Assembly (NCBI GenBank): GCA_017542055.1
Contig: JAFXXW010000001.1
Location: 1-59,959, forward strand
Reading direction: 5' to 3'
From: Kiritimatiellia bacterium
Lineage (GTDB): Bacteria > Verrucomicrobiota > Kiritimatiellia > RFP12 > UBA1067
Length of the DNA stretch: 59,959 bases
Position numbers and translations under genes: made by a program. The notes beneath the pieces were generated by a model. The model saw only the letters and a list, made by a program, of their open reading frames with translations, made no database searches and was not told the DNA's origin. Below, piece after piece: positions 14,964 through 22,459 of this stretch. Position 1 is the first letter of the stretch, and every line of letters begins with the position of its first letter.

Positions 14964-15223
14964 CAGGTTTTCCTTGTCATAGCGGCGTGACCCTTTCGAT
15001 TCGCCGCCTGCCATCCTTCGTCATGGCGCGGTGGGCGCCGCGACTTCTTGACCGACTTCTCGAAATACGGAATCTTCGCAATCGCCTCCGCCGCATCCGG
15101 CGCCAGATAGTATCCTTCCAAGAACTTCACGAACACCTCGTCTTCCGCCGGCGCTCCTGTTCCCTTGCCGACCGCGACCATCGCCATCGCAACAATCGCA
15201 GCAAACATGATTTTCTTTTTCAT
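14945..15223 (-). pseudogene. truncated paralogue of the giant thioredoxin-fold gene
   Basis: The first ~62 codons (signal peptide MKKKIMFAAIVAMAMVAVG, then YYLAPDAAEAIAKIPYFEKS) are close to the start of the gene at 706-4683. After VKKSRR the frame enters the repeated element end and stops within the 23-bp inverted repeat after 92 codons. The RBS and the leader upstream are identical to those of the intact copy. Insertion or recombination at the element end removed about 1230 codons. A short secreted product could still be made. Confidence 0.8.
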
Positions 15224-15237
15224 ATGTCTGTCTCCTT

Positions 15238-15297
15238 TCATTGAAAATTGAGTTTGGTTTTAGTCACGTGAAAACGCATCATCATCCGCGTATTCAT
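15238..15297 (-). other. repeat-encoded leader ORF (identical to 4698-4757)
   Basis: The leader is MNTRMMMRFHVTKTKLNFQ with a TGA just before AAAGGAGACAGAC. It is preceded by AAAGGAACGAACTC. Confidence 0.6.
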
Positions 15298-15321
15298 GAG
15301 TTCGTTCCTTTCGGTTCTATT

Positions 15322-16581
15322 TCACTCAACTTTGCTTCCGTCAAGATTGACGACATACTTGCAATTGCGTCCATACGACTGTTTGCCGGGCTGCTTGTCG
15401 CCGTTGAAGGTTCTGTCAGCGCCGACAGTCCACACAATGCCGCGCACCGCGTCATATTTCAGCGCCGCGCCATGGTCGAATGGATCGGTTGGCACAGACG
15501 GCAGAAACTCCGGCACGAGCGCATCAAGCGACTCCGGACGATGCCCAGTCTTGCGCCTGTACAATTCCGCCGCGACAACAACCTTGGTAGCGAATAGCTC
15601 GAATTCTCCGCGAGCGACTTTCAGGGCAAAGCCATCTTTCCAAGCCGGCATGATACTTGATACCATCGTCCGCCCGCCATAATTGGGAGTAAGCTTGCCT
15701 AACGGGCTTGCTGTGGCCGCATTTATCTCTTTTTCGAAATTCTCCCATGCATCCTTGTCGTAATCGTGCAAAAGCAATTCTCTTGCTTTTGCGAACAACC
15801 CGGCGCCTAGCGACCTTGTGCGATCTGACTGGTATGAGTATCGCCGCAAGATTCCGTGCCTCCCGGCGCTATAAACCTCGGCTTCAAAGATTCGAAGCGC
15901 CTTGGTAAACCAATATGTAAATTCATTGTTGACGGCTTGCCGAATGCCCGCGCGTCGCGTCGCTGAATCGCTTGCGGAAAGCAAATCGAGTAACAGCCGC
16001 AATTCGTCGTCTGATGCCTTTCCCGATGCGACAATCTGCGCGGCAAGATGCGTAGCCATGCTACATGCTCCATCGGCGACAAGCCAGCAGACAAGCGATT
16101 CCGCGTCAGACTGTATTGTGCGGTTCAGCGCAAGGAAATCGCGCACACCATCAACCGTCGCGCCGATTTCGCCGCGCGCGATATGCCGCTCGGCCTTTGC
16201 ATTGTAAATCCTTATCATCTTGGCGAAGGCTTCAACTGGGAACAGGCAAAATCCACCTTCGCGCCGCGCCGTCTGATCATACCACTTCGTGCGATGTGTC
16301 GCGTTCTGAAAGATGGCAATCGCTTCGGCATTCTCTGCAACAACCGCATCGATTTCGTCGGGCGAAAGCTTTTTCCAATCCATTGGCTCAACCCATCGCT
16401 TGACGGCGTTCGTCGCCGCGATAAACCCGCACCATGCGTTGTCTTCATCCGCAGGAATCTCCGAAGTTGTCGTGAACGCCGAAACATCCGGTGGATCGGC
16501 GTCTATCGAGCTGCACCCGACACATAACACTCCAATACCCGCCACCACCGCAAGCGCGGCAAATACGATTTTCTTCTTCAT
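15322..16581 (-). CDS. large lipoprotein with C-terminal pseudopilin-like segment
   Basis: The protein has 419 residues. The signal peptide MKKKIVFAALAVVAGIGV ends in the lipobox LCVGC. The mature protein is mainly alpha-helical. The C-terminal ~100 residues (ALYRRKTGHRPESLDALVPE, then FLPSVPTDPFDHGAALKYD and GIVWTVGADRTFNGD) match the type II secretion G-like segment often found in PVC-group proteins, where PxDPF and a final beta hairpin are typical. An envelope-anchored role is likely, function unknown. ATG 16581 overlaps the leader TGA. Confidence 0.75.
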   Translation of the reverse strand: MKKKIVFAALAVVAGIGVLCVGCSSIDADPPDVSAFTTTSEIPADEDNAWCGFIAATNAVKRWVEPMDWKKLSPDEIDAVVAENAEAIAIFQNATHRTKWYDQTARREGGFCLFPVEAFAKMIRIYNAKAERHIARGEIGATVDGVRDFLALNRTIQSDAESLVCWLVADGACSMATHLAAQIVASGKASDDELRLLLDLLSASDSATRRAGIRQAVNNEFTYWFTKALRIFEAEVYSAGRHGILRRYSYQSDRTRSLGAGLFAKARELLLHDYDKDAWENFEKEINAATASPLGKLTPNYGGRTMVSSIMPAWKDGFALKVARGEFELFATKVVVAAELYRRKTGHRPESLDALVPEFLPSVPTDPFDHGAALKYDAVRGIVWTVGADRTFNGDKQPGKQSYGRNCKYVVNLDGSKVE

Positions 16582-16637
16582 GCTCCCGCTCCTTTCGACT
16601 TGTCCGCGACGACCCGCACAAACAGTTTTGTTTTCAT
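16578..16637 (-). other. repeat-encoded leader ORF with a divergent start (19 aa)
   Basis: The leader reads MKTKLFVRVVA then DKSKGAGA. Its N-terminus has diverged while the C-terminal half and the ATGA overlap with 16581 are kept. Its ATG overlaps the TGA of the small ORF at 16634. Confidence 0.65.
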
Positions 16638-16882
16638 GCTACGACATCCTTTCTAGGTTTCCACCGATATTTTACCATTTCCCGCGCCGGAGGTGGAGTC
16701 CGGCAACGGAGTTTGCAGCCGATATGGCCGCAGAAAACGTCCATGCAGATTGCAGAGGCGTTTTTGAAGTCCACCGGCCAAATTCTACATTTTTCCAAGA
16801 TGAAATCACAGCCAATCATACACTTTTCCAAAACCGCCTGCAATAATTTTTGGCGAAAGTCAGCACGAACAACTCCACTCAT
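16634..16882 (-). CDS. small Cys-rich hypothetical protein
   Basis: This 82-codon ORF runs from ATG 16882 (MSGVVRADFRQKLLQAVLEK) to a TGA overlapping the next leader ATG. The product has seven Cys and several Trp. A 12-codon mini-ORF whose TGA overlaps this ATG precedes it. The frame is open up to an ATG at 16951, which is an alternative start. The sequence looks unlike its neighbours and may be a decayed cassette. Confidence 0.4.
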   Translation of the reverse strand: MSGVVRADFRQKLLQAVLEKCMIGCDFILEKCRIWPVDFKNASAICMDVFCGHIGCKLRCRTPPPAREMVKYRWKPRKDVVA

Positions 16883-16917
16883 TTGGCTTTTTTGCCGATG
16901 AACATCATCCTGAACAT
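16879..16917 (-). other. mini leader ORF (MFRMMFIGKKAK)
   Basis: This 12-codon ORF contains the RMMF core of the leader family and ends ATGA with the start at 16882. GAGGAAAAGAGCC precedes it. Confidence 0.35.
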
Positions 16918-16947
16918 GGCTCTTTTCCTCACCAACTCTCGCTCCTT

Positions 16948-17127
16948 TCATTGGAAATTGGTATTGGTAATGGCAACATTCTTGACAGCCTTAGCGCAGA
17001 GCGCGGCGGCGGTTCCACATCTTGACCTCCAACTTGTCCGCCGTAGCCTTGGCGAAGGCGGAAGCCTCGGCGAAGGAGGCTGGCAACATTCTCCCCCGAC
17101 TCGCGCAAACATCATCCGCGTATTCAT
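16948..17127 (-). other. extended repeat-encoded leader ORF (59 aa)
   Basis: The leader begins MNTRMMFARVGGECCQ and continues through a degenerate CGAAGGCGG/CGCCAAGG-type repeat and the CCAAT-type spacer repeat with an open frame. Its TGA overlaps an ATG at 16951 that is followed by AAAGGAGCGAGAG. It fills the otherwise gene-free stretch 16918-17149. Confidence 0.5.
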
Positions 17128-17149
17128 GAGTTCGTTCCTTTCGATTGGG

Positions 17150-17734
17150 TCATTCCTCGGACGAGCGCAAGAGCATTGCGCAACGCAAAAAGTCAAACAA
17201 CTCTTCCGCGCCCTTCTGCGTTCCGCATTGGCAGATTCGCTCCGACCTGCGGCTTGCCTTGTTTCTCACCGACACCACCCATTCGTCGCACGACGACTCG
17301 CGCGTCCCGCGCGCTCCCATGGGCCTTGGCGCATCGATTGCACCGCTCGTAATGTGGACGAGTTGCGGATTGTCGATTTCTCCAAGATTCCAACGCCACT
17401 TCCTCAATGTCATACCAAAGAGAGTGGACTTGCTGGAAAGGTTCGCGCCGTCGGCAACCCATGTGTCGATGCCGAAGAACGCATAGAGGACAATCACACC
17501 AAAGAGAAGCCCAGCAGGGACAAATGCCACGCACAAATAAAATAGCACACGGTCGTCCCCTGTGAAAAGCAGACGAAGCGACTGTCCCTGCTCGACCAGT
17601 TCGCTGCACAGCATATACATGATCGCACATCCGAAGGAGAAAAGACCAATCGGTATCATCGCAATCGCCACCCTGACAATGCATGGTATTGTCGCCAAAT
17701 TGTCGTACTGCCGTTGAACAAGTTGCATCTTCAT
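17150..17734 (-). CDS. membrane protein, unknown function
   Basis: The protein has 194 residues. Two membrane helices (CIVRVAIAMIPIGLFSFGCAIMYML and VLFYLCVAFVPAGLLFGVIVLYAFFGI) precede a soluble C-terminal domain of ~105 residues (TLFGMTLRKWRWNLGEIDNP...DEWVVSVRNK...GAEELFDFL). That domain looks like a small beta-rich PH-like fold, but this is not certain. ATG 17734 overlaps the leader TGA. The bases beyond its stop toward 17127 hold only the RBS of the next leader. Confidence 0.65.
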   Translation of the reverse strand: MKMQLVQRQYDNLATIPCIVRVAIAMIPIGLFSFGCAIMYMLCSELVEQGQSLRLLFTGDDRVLFYLCVAFVPAGLLFGVIVLYAFFGIDTWVADGANLSSKSTLFGMTLRKWRWNLGEIDNPQLVHITSGAIDAPRPMGARGTRESSCDEWVVSVRNKASRRSERICQCGTQKGAEELFDFLRCAMLLRSSEE

Positions 17735-17793
17735 GCTCCCGCTCCTTGCGTTTTGTCCGCGCCGATCCGCGCAAACATCATCAGCGTATTCAT
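17731..17793 (-). other. repeat-encoded leader ORF, coupled on both sides (20 aa)
   Basis: The leader reads MNTLMMFARIGA then DKTQGAGA. Its ATG overlaps the lipoprotein's TGA (ATGA at 17793-17790) and its TGA overlaps ATG 17734. Confidence 0.7.
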
Positions 17794-18446
17794 TTCGATT
17801 CCTCGCCATCCGTAATCTTGTCCGCCGCCTTGGTTATCTTGTAGCATTCATACTCGCCGGTGTCGAGATCCTTTTGACAGAGGAACACCGAATCGGGGAA
17901 GCGCGGCGAAACAACTGCCCGCCAACGCCTCCCTGGAACATGCTCCATCTCCCATACGCAAGTAAACGACTGGTCGAAGATGTGTATAACCGATTCGTTG
18001 CGATAGGTCGCATTCGGCTTCACCACCAACAGCCGCTCGTTCTCCCCGCGCCCGAATGCCGCCGCGCATTGCAGGATGATGCTATGCCCCGCATCGTGGC
18101 GGCAGAGGATTTGCGAGCGGAATACGGCGTCCGCAATCTGGATAGGCGAGCCCTTGCGCCCCAACTTCGCGACCGCCACGCAAACCATGTTCGTGCCAAA
18201 GCGAATCGGCGTGGACTCGTACCAAACCGCCGCATTCTCCGCCGCGCGATCTCGATCTTTGTTGATGTTCCACACCCTGTCATCCGTGCCGCCACTAACC
18301 TTTGCAAGCCTCGCAATCTCGGCAGTCGTCGCGCCGTCGCACGGCACAAACGCAAACTCCTCAATGTTGGGTCTGCTCGCACAACCTGCCAAGCCGAGCA
18401 TCGCCGCTCCCGCGACGGCCCGCGCAATCATCATCCGCGTATTCAT
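17790..18446 (-). CDS. lipoprotein, unknown function
   Basis: The protein has 218 residues. The signal peptide MNTRMMIARAVAGAAMLG ends in the lipobox LAGC, making this the clearest example of the leader peptide acting as a genuine signal sequence. The mature part has paired Cys (SQILCRHDAG, ILQCAAAF) and strands such as TCVWEMEHVPG and RWRAVVSPRF. No family is recognised. ATG 18446 has only a weak upstream AAGGAAC. Confidence 0.7.
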   Translation of the reverse strand: MNTRMMIARAVAGAAMLGLAGCASRPNIEEFAFVPCDGATTAEIARLAKVSGGTDDRVWNINKDRDRAAENAAVWYESTPIRFGTNMVCVAVAKLGRKGSPIQIADAVFRSQILCRHDAGHSIILQCAAAFGRGENERLLVVKPNATYRNESVIHIFDQSFTCVWEMEHVPGRRWRAVVSPRFPDSVFLCQKDLDTGEYECYKITKAADKITDGEESK

Positions 18447-18509
18447 TTCATTAGTTCCTTAAGCTGAGTGGTATGGAGAAATAGAACGAATAGCGCAAAT
18501 TCAACGACA

Positions 18510-19055
18510 TCAATCTTCACGACATTCATGAATTGCAGCACATTTTATTAACGCCTCGTCACGACTCAAAATCTTAGCAGGACCATTCCATTGAATACGC
18601 TTATATTCCCGAACACTACTTATATACAATGGGATAGACATATCTATGGACCATAAAACTTGATCGCCGACTGAGACTCCTTTTATTTGCATCTGAGGCC
18701 GATTAAACGCTAGACTGATTGACGATCCTGGACCAAGACTGCAGCGCTCAGAATAGGGCTCGTACATTATGTCTTCATCATAAAAAACAGTTTCGAGCAA
18801 AATCCCAGTGGTGGCCATCTTATACAAACCATATTGAAACACAATACCAATATAAAAGTCGTCAAAGGCAACCGCCTTGTCGGTACAATTCGTTAATTGA
18901 ACCAAGAATATGCTTCCCTCGTCGTCAGATGCGATTTCAACCTGCGATGGGAGAACAACTGATGCATTTTGCATCTTGCAACCAGCGCAAGAAACCAGGA
19001 ACGCCAACGCCGCCAACAGCAGCCATTTCATTTCCTTTTGCCATTTCAGCTTCAT
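18510..19055 (-). CDS. lipoprotein, unknown function
   Basis: The protein has 181 residues. MKLKWQKEMKWLLLAALAFL continues to the lipobox SCAGC. The same first 20 residues occur in the gene at 10532, whose remainder is unrelated. The mature domain is beta-rich (EGSIFLVQLTNCTDKAVAFDD...SSISLAFNRPQM) and resembles an immunoglobulin-like fold. AAAGGAGCGGGAGC precedes ATG 19055. Confidence 0.7.
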   Translation of the reverse strand: MKLKWQKEMKWLLLAALAFLVSCAGCKMQNASVVLPSQVEIASDDEGSIFLVQLTNCTDKAVAFDDFYIGIVFQYGLYKMATTGILLETVFYDEDIMYEPYSERCSLGPGSSISLAFNRPQMQIKGVSVGDQVLWSIDMSIPLYISSVREYKRIQWNGPAKILSRDEALIKCAAIHECRED

Positions 19056-19068
19056 GCTCCCGCTCCTT

Positions 19069-19188
19069 TCATTGGTAATTGGATTTGGACTTGGCAACAT
19101 TTCCATATTGGCAACATTTCCCTCTCCCCCTACGCAGAGCGGCGGAGGACAAGGCGGAGGACAAGTTGATTCGTGCAAAGGGGTTCAT
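19069..19188 (-). other. repeat-encoded leader ORF (MNPFAR family, 39 aa)
   Basis: The leader begins MNPFARINLSSALSSAALRR, runs through the spacer repeat GTTGCCAA, and ends in TGA 13 nt before ATG 19055. An internal 15-bp duplication repeats SSAL. Confidence 0.55.
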
Positions 19189-19202
19189 GGGTTGCTCCTT
19201 TA

Positions 19203-19553
19203 TTATGTCCACTTGAAGTAACATAGCGCACCCATGCCGAGTAAAAGCCAGAGACAGGCCATTATGGCAAAGATAATCCGTATCGCGCGATTTCGCCATT
19301 TCACCCACAAAACGCCTGCGCCAAACAACACAAGTGGGGAAATGACATCCCAGAGCCATCCAAAATCAGAGGGCACGCAAGGCAGAATATGCCGCGCCCA
19401 AGGCCCTGTCACGGCGGCAAGATAGCACATCATACGGCTTGTTGCCGCCGTCATCCCATTGTGTTCTGGATGCATTGTCGCCGTCCAAAGGGAAAGCACA
19501 AGGCAAAAAGCAACAGGAACATACGACCGATGCAGTCTAACAGGAGTACGCAT
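19203..19553 (-). CDS. small multi-pass membrane protein
   Basis: The protein has 116 residues and three or four membrane helices (SYVPVAFCLVLSLWTA, VISPLVLFGAGVLWV, IRIIFAIMACLWLLLGMGALCYF). Its ATG at 19553 is preceded by GGAGGGGATCTAATC. It follows a MKHFAR leader but with a longer gap and no ATGA overlap. Function unknown. Confidence 0.6.
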   Translation of the reverse strand: MRTPVRLHRSYVPVAFCLVLSLWTATMHPEHNGMTAATSRMMCYLAAVTGPWARHILPCVPSDFGWLWDVISPLVLFGAGVLWVKWRNRAIRIIFAIMACLWLLLGMGALCYFKWT

Positions 19554-19573
19554 GATTAGATCCCCTCCATTGG

Positions 19574-19666
19574 TTATTGGATATTGGATATTTGCACATT
19601 TTCACATTTCCCTCTCCCCCTACGCAGAGCGGCGGAGGAAAAGTTGATTCGTGCAAAGTGTTTCAT
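19574..19666 (-). other. repeat-encoded leader ORF (MKHFAR family, 30 aa)
   Basis: The leader begins MKHFARINFSSAALRRGRGK and ends in TAA within the CCAATATCCAATAACC spacer repeat, 20 nt before ATG 19553. Confidence 0.5.
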
Positions 19667-19682
19667 GGGTTGCTCATTTCGG

Positions 19683-20015
19683 CTATTTCGTTTCGATTCG
19701 TGCGCCGCAATGGACGCAAACGACCGGTTCGCTTTTGGCAATGGCGCGATAGCGTGCGCGGTTCTCCTTGTCAAAGGAATCGCGGTGCGGTATTGCAACC
19801 CGCTGTCCGCATTTCGGGCAAAGCAGATTGTCATAGGCCGACCATTCAAAAACTGCCGCCACCGCGCCAACCACGATAAGCAATGTCACGGCAATTGCGG
19901 CACCAAGTGTACCGCCTATAAAAATATTGCAGCAATGAAATGCGACCATGGCAAGCACGATGAAGACAATACCCAATCTGCAATATAGCCTGAACTTCCT
20001 GAAATCCGATTTCAT
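19683..20015 (-). CDS. membrane protein with C-terminal zinc ribbon (paralogue of 13823-14158)
   Basis: The protein has 110 residues. Membrane helices LGIVFIVLAMVAFHCCNIFIGG and AIAVTLLIVVGAVAAVFEW are followed by a zinc ribbon with CPKCGQRV and CVHCGARIETK. ATG 20015 is preceded by GAAAGGAGAAGTTTG and lies 13 nt after the upstream gene's stop. It belongs to the same family as 13823-14158. Confidence 0.65.
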   Translation of the reverse strand: MKSDFRKFRLYCRLGIVFIVLAMVAFHCCNIFIGGTLGAAIAVTLLIVVGAVAAVFEWSAYDNLLCPKCGQRVAIPHRDSFDKENRARYRAIAKSEPVVCVHCGARIETK

Positions 20016-20028
20016 CAAACTTCTCCTT

Positions 20029-21201
20029 TCACTTCGTCTCCCGCAAGGCCGTGCAACGCAATTTCTTTGAGCGGCGGCCAAGTATCGCGCCGAGGGCGAG
20101 GCATGCCGCAATCGGACCCACACCACAAGAAAGAAAATCAAAGGCTAATGCGTTCAGCATAGGGAACGCGAGCAGAAACAGCCCGACGATGCCTGAATAC
20201 ACACTCATGAGTCCGATTCGATCCCTTATGCGCAAATCCGGCCACGCAAACGAAGTGTACGTAAGAAATCCAATTGCAATGGGAACAATGCCGCACAAAT
20301 ACCCCGTCGCAAGCCCAAGTGTCTCAAAAAACGCTTGCGCAAGGGACGAAACCGCAACAAACGCGAAAAAGAGACCAATGAATCTTGCATGTCCAATGCG
20401 CCGCTCGACAGCGGCAAGCGGAATGAAAAGCAGAAATGCGCAAAACAACGCCATTCTGCCCGATGTCTGCACAAACGGGAAAGTAAGCGCGTTCAGCGGC
20501 GCGGACAGGTCGAAGCCGTATTTCTCGGCCATGCTCGCGCTGATGTACCAGAAGTCGCGATATCTGGAGGGAAACCGTATTGCGTAACTTGCTGCATGCA
20601 AATCATGAAATCGATAGTATATGCAGACCTGCGCAACTGGCAAGGCAAGTGTCATCAGAATCGTGAAAATCGGCGACACTGGTTTAACCGCCCGCCATAG
20701 TGTAGGCACTCCGATAACGAGACGCGCTATGTCGCGCAAGACGTCCCCAATGTCGAAATCGGCAGGCGAGACTTCCTCCGGCAGGGATTCCAGCAGCGCG
20801 TCGGCGTAGCGTTCGCGCGCCTCCGGCGAAGCCTGCGCAACAAGTTCCCGCATGGACCTCTCGCCCGACTTCGGCAGGGGCGGCGCAAGCGTCTCGTATT
20901 CACCCTTGTCGCACCAAACGGAAAGACAGCGCCCGCAAACATCTATCTCCAGCTTGTTCTTCCCGTCGCCGACTTTCAAAAGGCTCATGCTACCTCCGCA
21001 ACCTGGGCATGTGCATCCGGCGTGTTCAGCGGCACGGGCCGAGCGCGTCAACGCGGCTATGCTTCTCGCATCCAGCGATTCGCGGAGCACGGGAAGCGTA
21101 ACGGCGACACCGCCACAGGATGCGCAACGAAAGCAAACCTTGCCGGTCGGTGTCGAGCTGCGCACGAGCTCGCGTCCGCATCTGGGGCAAATCCCCATCA
21201 T
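20029..21201 (-). CDS. zinc-ribbon/TFIIB-type finger fused to a rhomboid-like membrane domain
   Basis: The protein has 390 residues. Residues 1-~35 form one zinc ribbon (CPRCGREL, CFRCASCGG). Residues ~68-115 form a TFIIB-type zinc finger (CPGCGGSMSLL, then DVCGRCLSVWCDKGEYETL). The C-terminal ~220 residues contain at least six membrane helices in rhomboid-like order (WYISASMAEKYG, ALFCAFLLFIPLAAVERRIG, GYLCGIVPIAIGFLTY). No GxSG is seen where the catalytic serine would be, so it may be an inactive rhomboid-like protein. ATG 21201 overlaps the upstream TGA. Confidence 0.7.
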   Translation of the reverse strand: MMGICPRCGRELVRSSTPTGKVCFRCASCGGVAVTLPVLRESLDARSIAALTRSARAAEHAGCTCPGCGGSMSLLKVGDGKNKLEIDVCGRCLSVWCDKGEYETLAPPLPKSGERSMRELVAQASPEARERYADALLESLPEEVSPADFDIGDVLRDIARLVIGVPTLWRAVKPVSPIFTILMTLALPVAQVCIYYRFHDLHAASYAIRFPSRYRDFWYISASMAEKYGFDLSAPLNALTFPFVQTSGRMALFCAFLLFIPLAAVERRIGHARFIGLFFAFVAVSSLAQAFFETLGLATGYLCGIVPIAIGFLTYTSFAWPDLRIRDRIGLMSVYSGIVGLFLLAFPMLNALAFDFLSCGVGPIAACLALGAILGRRSKKLRCTALRETK

Positions 21202-21812
21202 TTGGCTGATTTCCTTTCTCTGCACAAGTATAGCCCCGAGGAGCAGATCGCGCCGAGGGTGTCGCAGAGGATGTCCTTCTGCGCGTCCCATACGTCGCCC
21301 TGCGAACCGAGGAACGCCGCCCCCGCCTCTCCTCCGTCGACAACCGCGTACCACCACTCGACGAGCTCCCATATCCCGGCCATTGCGACAGTAGACATGA
21401 CGGCAAAGAACGCAGCAAAGCCGGCGGACTTCGCCCAGCCCTTGCGGAAGAAGAGCTCGGCGAGCGGGAACGCAAACCATCCGACCGCAAAGTGCGCGAT
21501 GCGGTCGTAGGGATTGCGCACGAGCCCAAGCGGCTTCATCAGCCATTCCATCGGGACATGCTCGAACGTGTAGTGCGCGCCGACGAGCTGAAGGACCGTC
21601 CATACGAAGAAGCAGAGGTAGGCTGGCGTGGAGAAGCGGAACTTCCTGCGCGTCAGGAGAAGAATAGCCCACAGCCCGACCGCCCACACCATCTCGACGC
21701 ACCACACCGTCCTGTCGGCGGGGTAGATGCCCAGCACGACCGCCACGCACACAAGCGCGGCGACCATCCACAAATCCCGATAACTGTACAATATTGAATT
21801 GCCCATTTGCAT
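21198..21812 (-). CDS. yjdF: YjdF-like (DUF2238) integral membrane protein
   Basis: The protein has 204 residues and about six membrane helices. The family signature is clear: NPYDRIAHFAVGWFAFPLAE, WELVEWWYAVVDG, then FLGSQGDVWDAQKDILCDTL. The function of this inner-membrane family is unknown. The ATG at 21812 follows the lipocalin stop by 7 nt and an ATG at 21806 is an alternative. Neither has a strong ribosome binding site, so translation may depend on the upstream gene. Confidence 0.85.
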   Translation of the reverse strand: MQMGNSILYSYRDLWMVAALVCVAVVLGIYPADRTVWCVEMVWAVGLWAILLLTRRKFRFSTPAYLCFFVWTVLQLVGAHYTFEHVPMEWLMKPLGLVRNPYDRIAHFAVGWFAFPLAELFFRKGWAKSAGFAAFFAVMSTVAMAGIWELVEWWYAVVDGGEAGAAFLGSQGDVWDAQKDILCDTLGAICSSGLYLCRERKSAK

Positions 21813-21819
21813 TACAAGT

Positions 21820-22332
21820 TCATTTCTGCTCTACCCAAATCAACTTGCCCGTATCGTAGCCACGACGTTTGGCTTCGGATAGAAGTTCGGACTTCGCGGT
21901 TTCAGACAGTCCAGACGTGCGCGAGAGAATCCAGAGATAGTCCGCACTGCCGCTACCGACGAGTGCGCATGTGTAGTCCTTGTCGATCAGCATCACGCGG
22001 TAGTCGGCGTAGAACGGGCCGAAGAACGAGACGCGCAGGAGTCCGGGCGTGTCTGTCGTCTTGCCGTTCCCGATCGCCGTCTTCGGCTTGCTGTCCTTGA
22101 TGCCGGAGTTCACGACCTTGATCGTACCGTCCGCGTTCAGCGTATAGTTGGCCTTCGCCTGCTCCACGCCGCGCTCGAAGCTGTGGTCGAACCGTGCGAT
22201 CTCGTACCACTCGCCGAGATAGCGGTTCAGGTCAAGCGCCGCCACGGGCGTATTGTCAACTTTCAAAGTGCTCGCGCACCCCGCCGCTAGGGCGAGGGAT
22301 GTGACGAGGATCATTCGTGCAAATGGTTTCAT
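21820..22332 (-). CDS. blc: outer-membrane lipocalin lipoprotein (Blc-like)
   Basis: The protein has 170 residues, typical of bacterial lipocalins. The signal peptide MKPFARMILVTSLALAAGC has a lipobox. The lipocalin signature YLGEWYEIARFDHSFERG is followed by the barrel strands (NADGTIKVVNSG, PGLLRVSFFGPFYADYRV, DYLWILSRTSGLSE). It is expected to bind fatty acids or lysophospholipids at the outer membrane. This fits with the phosphodiesterase gene upstream. Its signal peptide start is the likely source of the MKPFAR leader repeats. AAAGGAGCAACCC precedes ATG 22332. Confidence 0.9.
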   Translation of the reverse strand: MKPFARMILVTSLALAAGCASTLKVDNTPVAALDLNRYLGEWYEIARFDHSFERGVEQAKANYTLNADGTIKVVNSGIKDSKPKTAIGNGKTTDTPGLLRVSFFGPFYADYRVMLIDKDYTCALVGSGSADYLWILSRTSGLSETAKSELLSEAKRRGYDTGKLIWVEQK

Positions 22333-22459
22333 GGGTTGCTCCTTTCTTGTTGAATGTGGAAATGTGCAAATATCCAACAGCCAGCAGCCAATATCCAATT
22401 TGCCCCGCCATCATTGAATAATGGATACTGGATATTGGATACTGGATATTTGCACATTT
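22333..22459. repeat. spacer-repeat tract (GGATATTGGATACT units)
   Basis: The gap between leader and lipocalin holds imperfect repeats of GGATACT/GGATATT and GTGCAAAT. The same units appear at 6672-6710 and 19566-19612 and next to leaders at 601-650, 11711-11760, 16956-16985 and 19072-19120. No gene is seen here. Confidence 0.6.

Noticed and set aside
16681-16860. Separate noncoding RNA in the 16.7-16.9 kb stretch
   Set aside because: No clear stem structure or promoter could be seen; the stretch is covered by the small Cys-rich frame.
21201-21771. Upstream extension of the zinc-ribbon/rhomboid-like gene to 580 codons
   Set aside because: The extension overlaps yjdF completely in another frame and is Arg-rich; the ATGA junction at 21201 marks the real start.
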